A DNA stretch of 64,000 nt, taken from assembly GCA_964346665.1 (NCBI GenBank), contig CAYFVC010000026.1, positions 1 through 64,000 of the forward strand, given 5' to 3'. The notes under the pieces are model-generated. The model was not told the DNA's origin. It ran no database searches and worked only from the letters and a program-made list of their open reading frames with translations. Shown here one piece after another: positions 7,904 through 16,027 of this stretch. The translations under genes were made by a program, and so were the position numbers. Each line of letters opens with the position of its first letter. Position 1 is the stretch's first letter. Source of the stretch: JAZGEG01 sp964346665 (GTDB lineage: Archaea > Aenigmatarchaeota > Aenigmatarchaeia > QMZP01 > QMZT01).

Positions 7904-8797
7904 GTGAAAAACAAAATTCCATTCTTGCCGCTTCCGTACGAAAAAGTCCGAAAAATAACAGAGCATTTTCTAGGTTTGGGTGAAAACCTCGCTGCGATGT
8001 TCCCTTCGCTTGAATACGATCTTGAACAGTCAGGGTTCGAGATATCCCCGAGGAGATGGATGTCCATCGCGCTCTTCGCTTTCATATTTTATTTCTTTAT
8101 TATATCCATGCTCCTGTTTCTGGTTACGCTCGCAGCGAATATCGATGTATACAGATCGTTAAATGTTTCGTTGTTAGCAGGATTGGGTATAGGTCTCGGT
8201 AGCTTCGTGTTTTTGAGTTTTTATCCAAAGCTATCGGCCAAGAAAAAAATCAATAACATCGAGAAGAATCTTCCATACGTCCTCCACCATATTCTCGTGG
8301 AAGTGAGGGCAGGCGTCCCTCTATATAACACGCTCGTCTCCATAGCGAAGAGTGACTATGGGTTGCTTTCGAAAGAGATGAGGAGGGTAGTGAACGAGAT
8401 AAACACGGGTAAATCTGAAGCCGAAGCCCTTGAAAAAATAACAAGAGAGACGCCTTCGTTCTTCTTCAGGCGTGTAATGTGGCAGATGATTAACGCCTTG
8501 AAATCCGGTGCGGATATAGGGTCGACCGTGAAGGAAATTGTGGAGAACCTTGCTGTGGAACAAAGGGTGTCTATAAAAAGATATGGAGCACAGCTTAACC
8601 CTCTCGCTCTCATATACATGCTCTTTGCTGTTATATTCCCTACGCTTGGTATAACCTTCCTTCTGGTCCTTTCGTCTTTCACAGGAATTTCAATTAACCT
8701 TGAACTGGTTTTGATGGGGATAATAGGAGTTCTCGTGCTTTTCCAGTTCATGTTTATAGGGTTGATCAAATCGAGGAGGCCTCCTGGGATAGATTGA
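7904..8797 (+). CDS. Type II/IV secretion platform protein (TadC/PilC-like), pair 1 first gene
   Basis: 297 residues with a T2SSF domain: cytoplasmic N-terminus, two membrane helices near 50-110, a helical cytoplasmic domain (about 110-235) with the E-x-R-A-G-V-P-L signature (VEVRAGVPLYN), and two C-terminal membrane helices. The TadC/PilC family forms the inner-membrane platform that the secretion ATPase acts on during pilus assembly. The start is GTG at 7904 (no in-frame ATG nearby). Ten bases separate it from the second platform gene, and the class III pilin follows at 9.8 kb. The matching ATPase is not here; the only one in the window is at 46.7 kb. Confidence 0.85.
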   Translation: MKNKIPFLPLPYEKVRKITEHFLGLGENLAAMFPSLEYDLEQSGFEISPRRWMSIALFAFIFYFFIISMLLFLVTLAANIDVYRSLNVSLLAGLGIGLGSFVFLSFYPKLSAKKKINNIEKNLPYVLHHILVEVRAGVPLYNTLVSIAKSDYGLLSKEMRRVVNEINTGKSEAEALEKITRETPSFFFRRVMWQMINALKSGADIGSTVKEIVENLAVEQRVSIKRYGAQLNPLALIYMLFAVIFPTLGITFLLVLSSFTGISINLELVLMGIIGVLVLFQFMFIGLIKSRRPPGID

Positions 8798-8806
8798 GGT
8801 GAATAT

Positions 8807-9760
8807 ATGATTTACAGATTTTTCCCCAAAAGTTACAGGGAGCACATCAGGGAAAGGCTGGAGCTTGCTGGGATGAAAACAACAATCGAATCGTATATAA
8901 ACAAATCCGTTCTCGTGAGCCTGATACTCGCTGTTGTTATAACGGTTGTTGTTAGATTTTACGCTATTTTCGTTTTCATAGGCGTGTTCGCTGGGGTTTT
9001 CATATTCTTCAACGCGTACCTAACGCTCGCTATCGATAAGAGGAGGGACTTTGTCGAGAACGTTCTTCCCGATGCATTGGAACTTATGGCTGCGAACATT
9101 CGGGCGGGTTACATACCAAGCAAAGCGCTTCTGCTGAGCGCGAGAAGCGAGTTCGGACCCCTTGCGGAAGCCATAAAGAAATCCGGTAAAGAAATAATGA
9201 CAGGGAAATCGCTAACAGAGGGATTAGGTGAAATACCCAAATACATAAAATCTGAAATTCTTGAAAGGGCGATCAAGCTTATAAGCGAGGGTTCTACATC
9301 CGGAGGGCAGCTTGTTTCACTGCTCGAGGAAAATGCGGTGGACATTCGAAGAAAGCAGGCAATAAAAAAGGAGGTTAAGGCGAATATAATAATGTACGGT
9401 ATATTCATAGTTTTTGCCGGAGTTCTCGGAGCGCCTGTTCTCTATGCACTATCCCTTTATTTAATAACGACTCTCACTTCGCTGGGTGCTTCAGGCATCG
9501 CCACAACCGAGGTCATGTCAAGGGGTGTCCCCTTCTTCAGGGGAGGGATCGAAATTTCGCCGGAATTCCTCTTCGGTTTTTCTATACTTTCCATAATGAT
9601 AACCACTTTCTTTTCAGGGATAATAATAGGACTGATAGACAGGGGGAAGGAAAAGGGGGGTATTAAATACGTCCCGATCTTCATGACAATCGCTCTTATG
9701 GTTTTCTTCGGAGCGACCTATTTCATAGGTACCATGTTCTCCGCTTTCATGCCCGGATGA
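8807..9760 (+). CDS. Type II/IV secretion platform protein (TadB/PilC-like), pair 1 second gene
   Basis: 317 residues, a second T2SSF protein. Membrane helices lie near 33-80, the cytoplasmic domain starts with LPDALELMAANIRAGYIPSKAL, and three hydrophobic segments close the protein. The family's GKSLTEGL helix is visible. It follows the first platform gene by 9 bases with GGTGAATAT before the ATG. Archaeal pili often use two platform proteins, which could form a heterodimer. Downstream is the pilin with its own promoter. Confidence 0.85.
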   Translation: MIYRFFPKSYREHIRERLELAGMKTTIESYINKSVLVSLILAVVITVVVRFYAIFVFIGVFAGVFIFFNAYLTLAIDKRRDFVENVLPDALELMAANIRAGYIPSKALLLSARSEFGPLAEAIKKSGKEIMTGKSLTEGLGEIPKYIKSEILERAIKLISEGSTSGGQLVSLLEENAVDIRRKQAIKKEVKANIIMYGIFIVFAGVLGAPVLYALSLYLITTLTSLGASGIATTEVMSRGVPFFRGGIEISPEFLFGFSILSIMITTFFSGIIIGLIDRGKEKGGIKYVPIFMTIALMVFFGATYFIGTMFSAFMPG

Positions 9761-9802
9761 ATATATATATACCAGTTTGGACCAATTATAAAGTGATCAA
9801 AT

Positions 9803-10330
9803 ATGAAATTCGTAAATAAGAAGGCACAGTCTGCAATGGAGTATTTGATGACATACGGTTGGGCAATACTGATTGTCATAATAGTGGCAGCGGCTTTGTA
9901 CGCTTTAGGCGTATTCAACCCAGCGACATTCGCGGGAAGAACAGCAACTGGTTTCACCCAAATTGGAACACCGAGCGACTGGGATCTTACAGTGGCGAAT
10001 AATGGTCAGCTCAAGGTTACGCTTGCTAACAACAAGATAGCATCCCAGGTCGCGATTAAAAGTATTACAGCGGCTCTCAAGGGCGGTAGTACACTTACCT
10101 ACGACACAACCAATTGTGATCAAACAGGTCCAGGAACTGGCTACCTCGTGATAGGACCTGGAGGTTCTGTAGCACTGGAAACAGTATGTAACCAAACAAG
10201 TGCTCCTTACAACTTAACATTCGGGAGCCTTACAACAGGAACAAGTTACTCAATAGATGTAGACCTACTCTACAACGCAGGCGGGTACGACCACACTGAC
10301 ACGGGGACTGTGACCGGTGTTGTTAGTTAA
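9803..10330 (+). CDS. Class III prepilin (type IV pilin)
   Basis: 175 residues. The N-terminus KKAQSAMEYLMTYGW is a class III signal: cleavage by a prepilin peptidase between Ala8 and Gln9 would leave Q-S-A-M-E with Glu at +5, followed by a 20-residue hydrophobic helix. The rest is a secreted Thr/Gly/Asn-rich beta domain with two Cys (in TTNCDQT and ETVCNQT) that could form a disulfide. A TATA-like AATTATAAAG lies 15-20 bases before the ATG, so it can be expressed apart from the two platform genes upstream. Probably the major pilin of the system, by length and composition. Confidence 0.88.
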   Translation: MKFVNKKAQSAMEYLMTYGWAILIVIIVAAALYALGVFNPATFAGRTATGFTQIGTPSDWDLTVANNGQLKVTLANNKIASQVAIKSITAALKGGSTLTYDTTNCDQTGPGTGYLVIGPGGSVALETVCNQTSAPYNLTFGSLTTGTSYSIDVDLLYNAGGYDHTDTGTVTGVVS

Positions 10331-10416
10331 GTAGAATAACCAATTGCCCTTTTGGTATTTTTACTCCTTTCTTTATTTTTATTTCGGTTTTTCTATTTCT
10401 ATTATTAGTGATCAGG

Positions 10417-10758
10417 ATGTACAAACAAGTAATAGTGGTCAGGAAAGATCTGAAGATGGACAAAGGTAAGATAGCTGCACAAGTAGCACATGCCTCCCTG
10501 GAAGCGTATAAAAAAGCGAATGTGAAGGATGTGGTTGAATGGGAAGCGGAGGGGATGAAGAAGGTCGTTGTTGGGGTCAAGGATATTAAGGAATTCATGA
10601 ATGTGAAGGAGGAAGTGAAAGAAGCGAAGATCCCTTATTCTATTATACGCGACTCCGGAAGAACGCAGATCACGCCAGGAACTGTGACAGTTATGGGAAT
10701 AGGACCTGTAAAAGAGGAGATAATAGACAAGATAACAAAAAAGCTGAAATTGCTTTGA
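10417..10758 (+). CDS. pth2: Peptidyl-tRNA hydrolase, Pth2 type
   Basis: 113 residues from ATG 10417 (GTG 10408 is less likely, since MYKQVIVVRKDL is the normal Pth2 N-terminus). It frees tRNA from peptidyl-tRNA that has dropped off the ribosome. The conserved parts are all present: RKDLKMDKGKIAAQVAHAS with the catalytic Lys/His/Asp region, then DSGRTQITPGTVTVMGIGP near the end. Length and motifs are typical for archaea. It has no obvious operon partner. Confidence 0.95.
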   Translation: MYKQVIVVRKDLKMDKGKIAAQVAHASLEAYKKANVKDVVEWEAEGMKKVVVGVKDIKEFMNVKEEVKEAKIPYSIIRDSGRTQITPGTVTVMGIGPVKEEIIDKITKKLKLL

Positions 10759-10845
10759 TTGCTACTTCTTAGGGCTTAGAACTTAGAGACAAAAAGTATT
10801 TAAAACTTGGTACTTAAAAGAGTAACATCTAATTGGTGATAAATC

Positions 10846-11268
10846 ATGAAGCATTATTTCGTTAACACTGGTATTGACCTCGCATTCAAGCTCGTGCTCA
10901 TGAACGAGAGGTTTCCTGTAGACACGATAGCGAGAATTCTTGATTTCAAAACAGAATACGTTGAAAGGCTGCTCAGGATTCTGGAGAGGAGGAAGATGGT
11001 TAGAATGAAATATAAAATCTTCGGGGGAACCGAGGTTATGGTTAACAACGGACATGAGGAGGTGCTGGAAGGAATGACGAAAATGAAGGTTTTAGACTGG
11101 ATGATAGAGTGTCCCAAAAAGGGGAGAGTTGTAATGTTCAAGGTTTCGTGCCAGAACTGCAGATATTTCAAGGATGTAGAAGGGGAAATTACGAATAAAC
11201 GGGGGTGTTTCGAGTTCAGGCCGGAACATGTGGTGTGTGCTTGGAAAGAAAAGCCCGATGCCATGTAA
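10846..11268 (+). CDS. Winged-helix protein with a C-terminal cysteine cluster
   Basis: 140 residues, not assigned to a named family. Residues about 25-70 form a winged helix (ARILDFKTEYVERLLRILE then KMVRMKYKIFGGTEVMV), very like the one in the membrane protein at 46.1 kb. Residues 100-135 hold four Cys (CQNC, then RGCFEF and VVCAW) that probably bind zinc or an Fe-S cluster. A TATA-like TATTTAAAA at about 10797 and GGTGAT before the ATG mark the start. A DNA-binding or regulatory role is likely but the target is unknown. It precedes the cysteine-rich surface protein gene. Confidence 0.5.
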   Translation: MKHYFVNTGIDLAFKLVLMNERFPVDTIARILDFKTEYVERLLRILERRKMVRMKYKIFGGTEVMVNNGHEEVLEGMTKMKVLDWMIECPKKGRVVMFKVSCQNCRYFKDVEGEITNKRGCFEFRPEHVVCAWKEKPDAM

Positions 11269-11354
11269 GAACACGGAAATCTTGGAAAACAAAGGGTTTT
11301 TAAATTTTACCACCACATACTAAATGCTAAATTTACTAAAATTGGTCGGTGTTT

Positions 11355-14258
11355 ATGTTAAAGGGCTTGTTGAGCAAGGGTTTCGTGAAGTACAGCCTGG
11401 GTCTGGTGATCCTCGTTCTATTTTTTATTTCTATAATTTTATATGTACAGCCAGGAAGGGGTGTAACGGATACTGATTTTGTAACTGGCGCGGGTGTAAC
11501 AAAAGGACTTGAAATCACGGATTTTTACGAAATAGGAGACGAACCCCAAGAACCACCACAGCCAGAAATTCCCGAACCTGAGGAAACAATAGGTTCTGAT
11601 TTCAGTAGTGGCTTTGTGGGTAGTGGTTTCTCTGGGAGCGGGTCTTCTAGTGGAGGAGGCAGTGTACAGTGTCACCCTCAAACTCACAAAGTTTGCGATT
11701 TTAAAAATGAAATCTGTATCGTTGTTGAAGGTCCCGGGGAAGACGAATGTGAATCAGACGAGGATTGTTATTGCGACCCAAAAACACCCGGTTATTGGAA
11801 GAACCACCTAAGTGAGGCAGAAGGCCTGCTTGTATGTGTGCATGACAACTACGATGTTTTTGACTACGTTGAAACAGCTGATAACATAACCTACGTTCTT
11901 GAGTGCAGTGGTAATTGTTCTAACATGTTTAATAAACTGAAAAAGTTCCTTCTAGCAACAATCCTGAACATATGTGCTGATTACTTCGACTTGGATGATG
12001 CGTATGATGGGAAAATGATAGAATACTGGATTGAGCAATCGGTAGCTGAGGTAGAAAATGGCGAAAGCGAATTGGATGAGTATTACAAAAATGCTTTGGA
12101 TAACATACTTAACGATGAAATCGAATGCAACCCTGAAAGGCACACGGAATGTAATTACGTTAATATAACGTGCGATACCGTTCTCGGAACGGGTAAAGAT
12201 GAATGTTCGACCTGGGATGATTGTTTGTACTGCGGAGATGGGAATGTGAACCCTCCTGAGGAGTGCGAGCTTCCTGGGACGGATGATAATACGTATTGTT
12301 CGCAGACGACAACGGATTGTTTGGGTTATAAGCTTGGGGTGAGAGATTTGTATGGTTACTGTGATTTGGAGTGTGGTTGTGTTGATGACCCGTTTGAGTA
12401 CGAATGTGTTGAAGGCGAATGTGGAGCTGAGTGTGATGAGGATATTGATTGTCCTTGTCCTCCGGATGGTTGTGTAGGAAGCGATTGGTATGATTATCCA
12501 GCACATGGGGTTTGTATGGAGGATTGTACTTGTGATACCAGTGAAGAGCCTTGTCACGGACCTTGCAAGCCGAACATAACGCATGACGACCCTAGGTGTA
12601 CGCATTTCGAGTGTGATTATTTAGAAAAGTCCTGTGTTCTGGTTGAAGGGGAGTACGAGGACCAGTGTCTGACCTGGGATGATTGTGTGCATACGGAATG
12701 CAATTACGTTAATATGACATGTGATACTGTTTTGAGCCAGGGGATAGATGAGTGTGATACGTTTGATGATTGTGAAAAGCACAAGGTTTGTGATTATGAG
12801 AACTCTACTTGTAAGATTGTGGAAGGTCCAGGAGTGGATAAGTGTTCAACGTTTAATGATTGTGTTCACACGGAATGTTGTGATATGAGTTGTGAGATTG
12901 ATTTGTCGCCTGGAACGGATGAATGCGCGAGTGATTCGGACTGCATTGATTACGTCTGCGAGGATATAAGTTGTGTTGCTGTTCCTGGAACAGGGCAGTT
13001 AGGGTGTTTGGATGATGATGACTGCAGGCATTATGTGTGTGATTATGTGGATGTGGCTTGTGAGCCTGTGGCTGGGGATAATAGTGACGAGTGTTCAACG
13101 TATGATGATTGCATACATACGGAATGTAATTACGATGATTTGGCATGCGAAATTGTTATGAGTTCTGGGACAGATAAATGTCAGACATTTGAGGATTGTC
13201 CTCAGCATAAGGTTTGTGATTATGAGAACTCTACTTGTAAGATTGTGGAAGGGGGTGGAATTGATGAATGTACGGTTTGGGAGGAGTGCTTGATATGCGG
13301 AAACGAGGTTGTAGATCCAGGGGAGGAATGCGAACTGCCCGGAACGAGTAACAACCAATACTGTTCATGTCCAAAGGACGGATGTAAGGGTGTTAACTAT
13401 TATGATTATCCCAATTATGCGAGCTGTTTAGAGGATTGTATGTGCGGTGTATGCGAACCCACAAAATCTATCTGCGATCCTGATTGTATGGGAGATTGCG
13501 AGGTTGAGGTTAAAACAGGGCATGATATGAACCCAAATTGGCCGGATGGCCCCCCGTACACAGCGACAAATGACATATGGATAATGGCAACGGATGTGAG
13601 CGAGCGCGATAGAGCGTGTGATGGCTTGACAATAACAATAAGATACTGGTGGTGTTCCTGCCCGGGTAAAGACCCGGAACAAAGCGCCATAGATTATGAT
13701 GAGCCTCCAACAAAGTACGACAGACTTTGCAGCGCGAACGCGGCAGGGGAAGACAACCCAACACACAGTTTGGAGTGCACACCATGCAACATTAAAAATT
13801 ACCATGCACAATTCTCGCAGGATAGCGGGAAGAAGTTCTGGACTGGTGTTGGAAGCTCCACAGGTACATTCCAGATAGATGTTCGTGAATATCATGACTG
13901 TTATGAAAGAAAATATCCAGTGGCTCTGGCATGCGCGGCAAAATCTGAAGACCAGCCAACGGAAACAGAAACTCATTTAGAATGCAGCAACATGCAGTGC
14001 GTGGAGGCTAGCGGAAGTGGTGCGAATCAGTGCGGTGCAGATTGTGATTGTTACTATTATGCATGCGACACACAGCAGGCATGTGTTAAGAAATCAGGTA
14101 CGCAGGCTGATGAATGTTCCGTGGATTCCGATTGCGTACCCGAGTACCACAAAGAATGTGTAGATTTCATGTGCGAACCTGTTCCAGGACCAGGGCCTGA
14201 CGAATGTTATAATAACCTAGACTGTGGATATGAAAAACCAGATCCACCACCAATGTAA
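11355..14258 (+). CDS. Large cysteine-repeat surface protein
   Basis: 968 residues from ATG 11355 (GTG 11349 also possible). A single membrane helix near residues 12-32 anchors or exports it; a Pro/Glu and Gly/Ser-rich linker follows. At least 13 copies of a 26-30-residue unit with the pattern H-x-x-C-x(5)-C-x(3)-x-G-x-G-x-D-x-C-x(4)-D-C lie in three groups (about 11.7, 12.1-13.3 and 13.97-14.25 kb). Other parts are a TPGYWKNH domain (about residues 148-255), two CGxG-V-x-P-x-EECELPG modules and an unrecognised domain near 715-865. The cysteines suggest many disulfides outside the cell. Inference: a cell-surface or adhesion protein. The middle group uses different synonymous codons (TGT, GAT, TTG) from the ends. 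Confidence 0.7.
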   Translation: MLKGLLSKGFVKYSLGLVILVLFFISIILYVQPGRGVTDTDFVTGAGVTKGLEITDFYEIGDEPQEPPQPEIPEPEETIGSDFSSGFVGSGFSGSGSSSGGGSVQCHPQTHKVCDFKNEICIVVEGPGEDECESDEDCYCDPKTPGYWKNHLSEAEGLLVCVHDNYDVFDYVETADNITYVLECSGNCSNMFNKLKKFLLATILNICADYFDLDDAYDGKMIEYWIEQSVAEVENGESELDEYYKNALDNILNDEIECNPERHTECNYVNITCDTVLGTGKDECSTWDDCLYCGDGNVNPPEECELPGTDDNTYCSQTTTDCLGYKLGVRDLYGYCDLECGCVDDPFEYECVEGECGAECDEDIDCPCPPDGCVGSDWYDYPAHGVCMEDCTCDTSEEPCHGPCKPNITHDDPRCTHFECDYLEKSCVLVEGEYEDQCLTWDDCVHTECNYVNMTCDTVLSQGIDECDTFDDCEKHKVCDYENSTCKIVEGPGVDKCSTFNDCVHTECCDMSCEIDLSPGTDECASDSDCIDYVCEDISCVAVPGTGQLGCLDDDDCRHYVCDYVDVACEPVAGDNSDECSTYDDCIHTECNYDDLACEIVMSSGTDKCQTFEDCPQHKVCDYENSTCKIVEGGGIDECTVWEECLICGNEVVDPGEECELPGTSNNQYCSCPKDGCKGVNYYDYPNYASCLEDCMCGVCEPTKSICDPDCMGDCEVEVKTGHDMNPNWPDGPPYTATNDIWIMATDVSERDRACDGLTITIRYWWCSCPGKDPEQSAIDYDEPPTKYDRLCSANAAGEDNPTHSLECTPCNIKNYHAQFSQDSGKKFWTGVGSSTGTFQIDVREYHDCYERKYPVALACAAKSEDQPTETETHLECSNMQCVEASGSGANQCGADCDCYYYACDTQQACVKKSGTQADECSVDSDCVPEYHKECVDFMCEPVPGPGPDECYNNLDCGYEKPDPPPM
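12783..13252 (+). repeat. 44-bp perfect direct repeat inside the cysteine-repeat gene
   Basis: Bases 12783-12826 and 13209-13252 are identical over 44 positions, 426 bases apart, and encode the same K-V-C-D-Y-E-N-S-T-C-K-I-V-E-G unit. Neighbouring units (12.15 and 12.70 kb) are also close at DNA level. This points to recent duplication or recombination within the array and gives a site where unit number could change. Confidence 0.85.
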
Positions 14259-14317
14259 ATATTCTCCAAGGACGAATTTATAAATAAAGACCCGAATTTA
14301 TTATTACGTGATTTTTT

Positions 14318-14734
14318 ATGTCAAAGGAGAAGCTACAAGAGAAATACGTCCTATACCAGCTTTTAAACCAGAACCTCGAAAGCCTCAGGCAGCAACTGCA
14401 ACTCGTGGAACAGCAGTTTATCGAGATAAAGTCAACCACGATGTCCATAGATGATCTGAAGGGTATGGGTGAGAAGAATGAAATATTCCTCAATATTGGT
14501 AGCGGGTGTTACGGAAAGGGGAAAATAACGGAGAATGACGAGATACTCGTAAATGCCGGGGTTGGGATATTCATAAAACAAAAAGCGGAAGAAGCGAAAT
14601 CATTCCTTGAAGAAAGGATCAAGGAACTTGAAAAAGCGAGCAATGAAATACAGGCACAAATGGAAAGAGTCGCGAAACAGATGAATGAACTAGGTCTTGA
14701 AATCCAGGAAATCGTTCGTAAGGAAAAATCTTAA
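14318..14734 (+). CDS. pfdA: Prefoldin alpha subunit
   Basis: 138 residues: an N-terminal coiled coil (about 1-50), a central beta-hairpin segment containing FLNIGSGCYGKGKI and LVNAGVGIFIKQ, and a C-terminal coiled coil (about 90-138). This is the alpha subunit of the hexameric chaperone that hands unfolded proteins to the thermosome. Length is normal. It lies 26 bases before the hydrogenase-like operon but is functionally unrelated to it. Confidence 0.93.
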   Translation: MSKEKLQEKYVLYQLLNQNLESLRQQLQLVEQQFIEIKSTTMSIDDLKGMGEKNEIFLNIGSGCYGKGKITENDEILVNAGVGIFIKQKAEEAKSFLEERIKELEKASNEIQAQMERVAKQMNELGLEIQEIVRKEKS

Positions 14735-14760
14735 TTTATATCACAAATAAATAAATTAAT

Positions 14761-14994
14761 ATGATACTAATCCTCCTTTCCATCCCAATCATAGTTTTCT
14801 CTTTGTTGGCCGTTCAGTCCAAGGACCTTTTGTTCTCCGTGATATTTCTCGCGATAGTTTCGATGAGTTTAGCGCTCATCTTCCTTGTTTTGCAAGCTCC
14901 AGATATAGCGATAACAGAGGCCGCTGTTAATGCAGGGCTCACGACTTTGATCTACGTGATAGCTATAAAGAAGACAAGGAGGCATGAAGAATGA
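14761..14994 (+). CDS. mbhD: Mbh/Mrp-type subunit D
   Basis: 77 residues with two to three membrane helices and the conserved APDIAITEAAVNAGL segment (residues about 46-60) that defines MbhD/MnhB-N/DUF4040. In membrane-bound hydrogenase (Mbh) and Mrp antiporters it forms part of the ion-translocating module. Its stop overlaps the next start (ATGA). First of eight tightly packed genes. Confidence 0.85.
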   Translation: MILILLSIPIIVFSLLAVQSKDLLFSVIFLAIVSMSLALIFLVLQAPDIAITEAAVNAGLTTLIYVIAIKKTRRHEE

Positions 14995-15278
14995 TTTTGA
15001 AGAATGTTGTGTTCTCCTTATGCCTTTTTATTCTGTTAATCTTGATAGCGAGCGTTTTATTTTCGCCTTTTTTCATAAATTGGGAAGGCAAGGACGCCGC
15101 AAGGTTTTACATAGAGGAGGGAGCGAAACAAACGGGTTCAGCGAATATCGTTAGTTCAATAGTCTGGGATTTCAGGGGTTTCGACACGCTTGGAGAGGAA
15201 ACGGTTTTGTTCACCGCTGCCGTTGGGATTTTAACGATTATAATTTTCGGTTTAAAAATCACGAGGAAGATGGGATAA
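14991..15278 (+). CDS. mbhE: Mbh/Mrp-type subunit E
   Basis: 95 residues: one N-terminal membrane helix, an outside segment and a C-terminal helix reading FTAAVGILTIIIFGL, with the SIVWDFRGFDTLGEETV motif typical of MbhE (MnhB-like). Part of the sodium-translocating arm. Overlaps mbhD by four bases and mbhF by one (TAATG), showing translational coupling. Confidence 0.85.
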   Translation: MILKNVVFSLCLFILLILIASVLFSPFFINWEGKDAARFYIEEGAKQTGSANIVSSIVWDFRGFDTLGEETVLFTAAVGILTIIIFGLKITRKMG

Positions 15279-15673
15279 TGGATGTGATAATACGAACGAT
15301 AGTTAAGGGTTTGTTCCCTTTCATAATACTGATCGGTTTATTCATAATATTCCACGGACATCTCACCCCCGGTGGTTCGTTTCCTGGAGGGACGATTGTT
15401 GCCTCGGGATTCGCCCTGGTCGCGGTCGTGTTCGGCATAAAAAGGGCCGAAAGGCTGGTGAGTGAGGAGACCGCCCATATAATGGAAGGGATTGTTGCAA
15501 TGATATTGGTCGTTCTCCTGTTATACGAATCGTTCATAAGGGAATACGTTGTTCCCTCGGAAGAGATGTTCGGATTTTTCAGCGCGCCCGAAATCCTCTC
15601 ACTCAACGTTGCGGGAGGTTTAATGGTGATGTGCGCGTTGATATTAATCGTGTTTTTGATGATAAAGGAGTGA
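15278..15673 (+). CDS. mbhF: Mbh/Mrp-type subunit F (MnhB domain)
   Basis: 131 residues with about four membrane helices. HGHLTPGGSFPGGTIVASGFAL is the signature of the MnhB family (seen around residues 25-47). It is the full MnhB-like subunit of the Mrp module. The stop is followed three bases later by the mbhG start. Confidence 0.9.
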   Translation: MDVIIRTIVKGLFPFIILIGLFIIFHGHLTPGGSFPGGTIVASGFALVAVVFGIKRAERLVSEETAHIMEGIVAMILVVLLLYESFIREYVVPSEEMFGFFSAPEILSLNVAGGLMVMCALILIVFLMIKE

Positions 15674-15675
15674 TT

Positions 15676-16026
15676 ATGTTGGAAACGTTGATAACGAGCG
15701 CGTTGCTTGTGGTTGTGGGAATATACTGCGTGGTGATCAAAAAGAATCTCGTAAAGAAGATAATAGGTTTAGCGATTTTCACCAATTCCATCCATCTCCT
15801 TCTGATATCCATAGGTTTCAGGGAGGGCGGAATAGCTCCGATAATAACCCAAGCTAACCTCGGGTTTTTCGCAACACATGCGGTGGACCCTTTACCGCAG
15901 GCGCTCGTCCTCACCTCGATAGTGATACAAGTGAGCGTGACAGCGCTTGCTCTTAGCATAGCGATACTCGCGTTCCGACATCTGAATACTTTGAACACCG
16001 ACAGGATGAACAAGCTAAGTGGTTAG
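15676..16026 (+). CDS. mbhG: Mbh/Mrp-type subunit G (MnhC/NuoK-like)
   Basis: 116 residues from ATG 15676, three membrane helices, homologous to NuoK/MnhC. The segment DPLPQALVLTSIVIQVSVTALAL (third helix) is characteristic. An upstream in-frame start at 15631 lies inside mbhF and is unlikely. GGAGTG before the ATG is a fair ribosome site. Confidence 0.9.
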   Translation: MLETLITSALLVVVGIYCVVIKKNLVKKIIGLAIFTNSIHLLLISIGFREGGIAPIITQANLGFFATHAVDPLPQALVLTSIVIQVSVTALALSIAILAFRHLNTLNTDRMNKLSG

Positions 16027-16027
16027 T

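Noticed and set aside
10759..10845. Repeated TTAG units before the 10.8 kb gene
   Set aside because: The unit is short and occurs only three times with uneven spacing; expected in A/T-rich sequence.
12160..13146. Long open frames on the minus strand across the cysteine-repeat gene
   Set aside because: They are antisense to a repetitive, codon-biased coding region and are rich in His, Asn and Thr as expected from the reverse of that sequence; no domain is seen.
11699..13252. CRISPR-like array in the cysteine-repeat region
   Set aside because: The periodic repeats are in frame, vary in sequence and encode protein units; there are no unique spacers of constant length.
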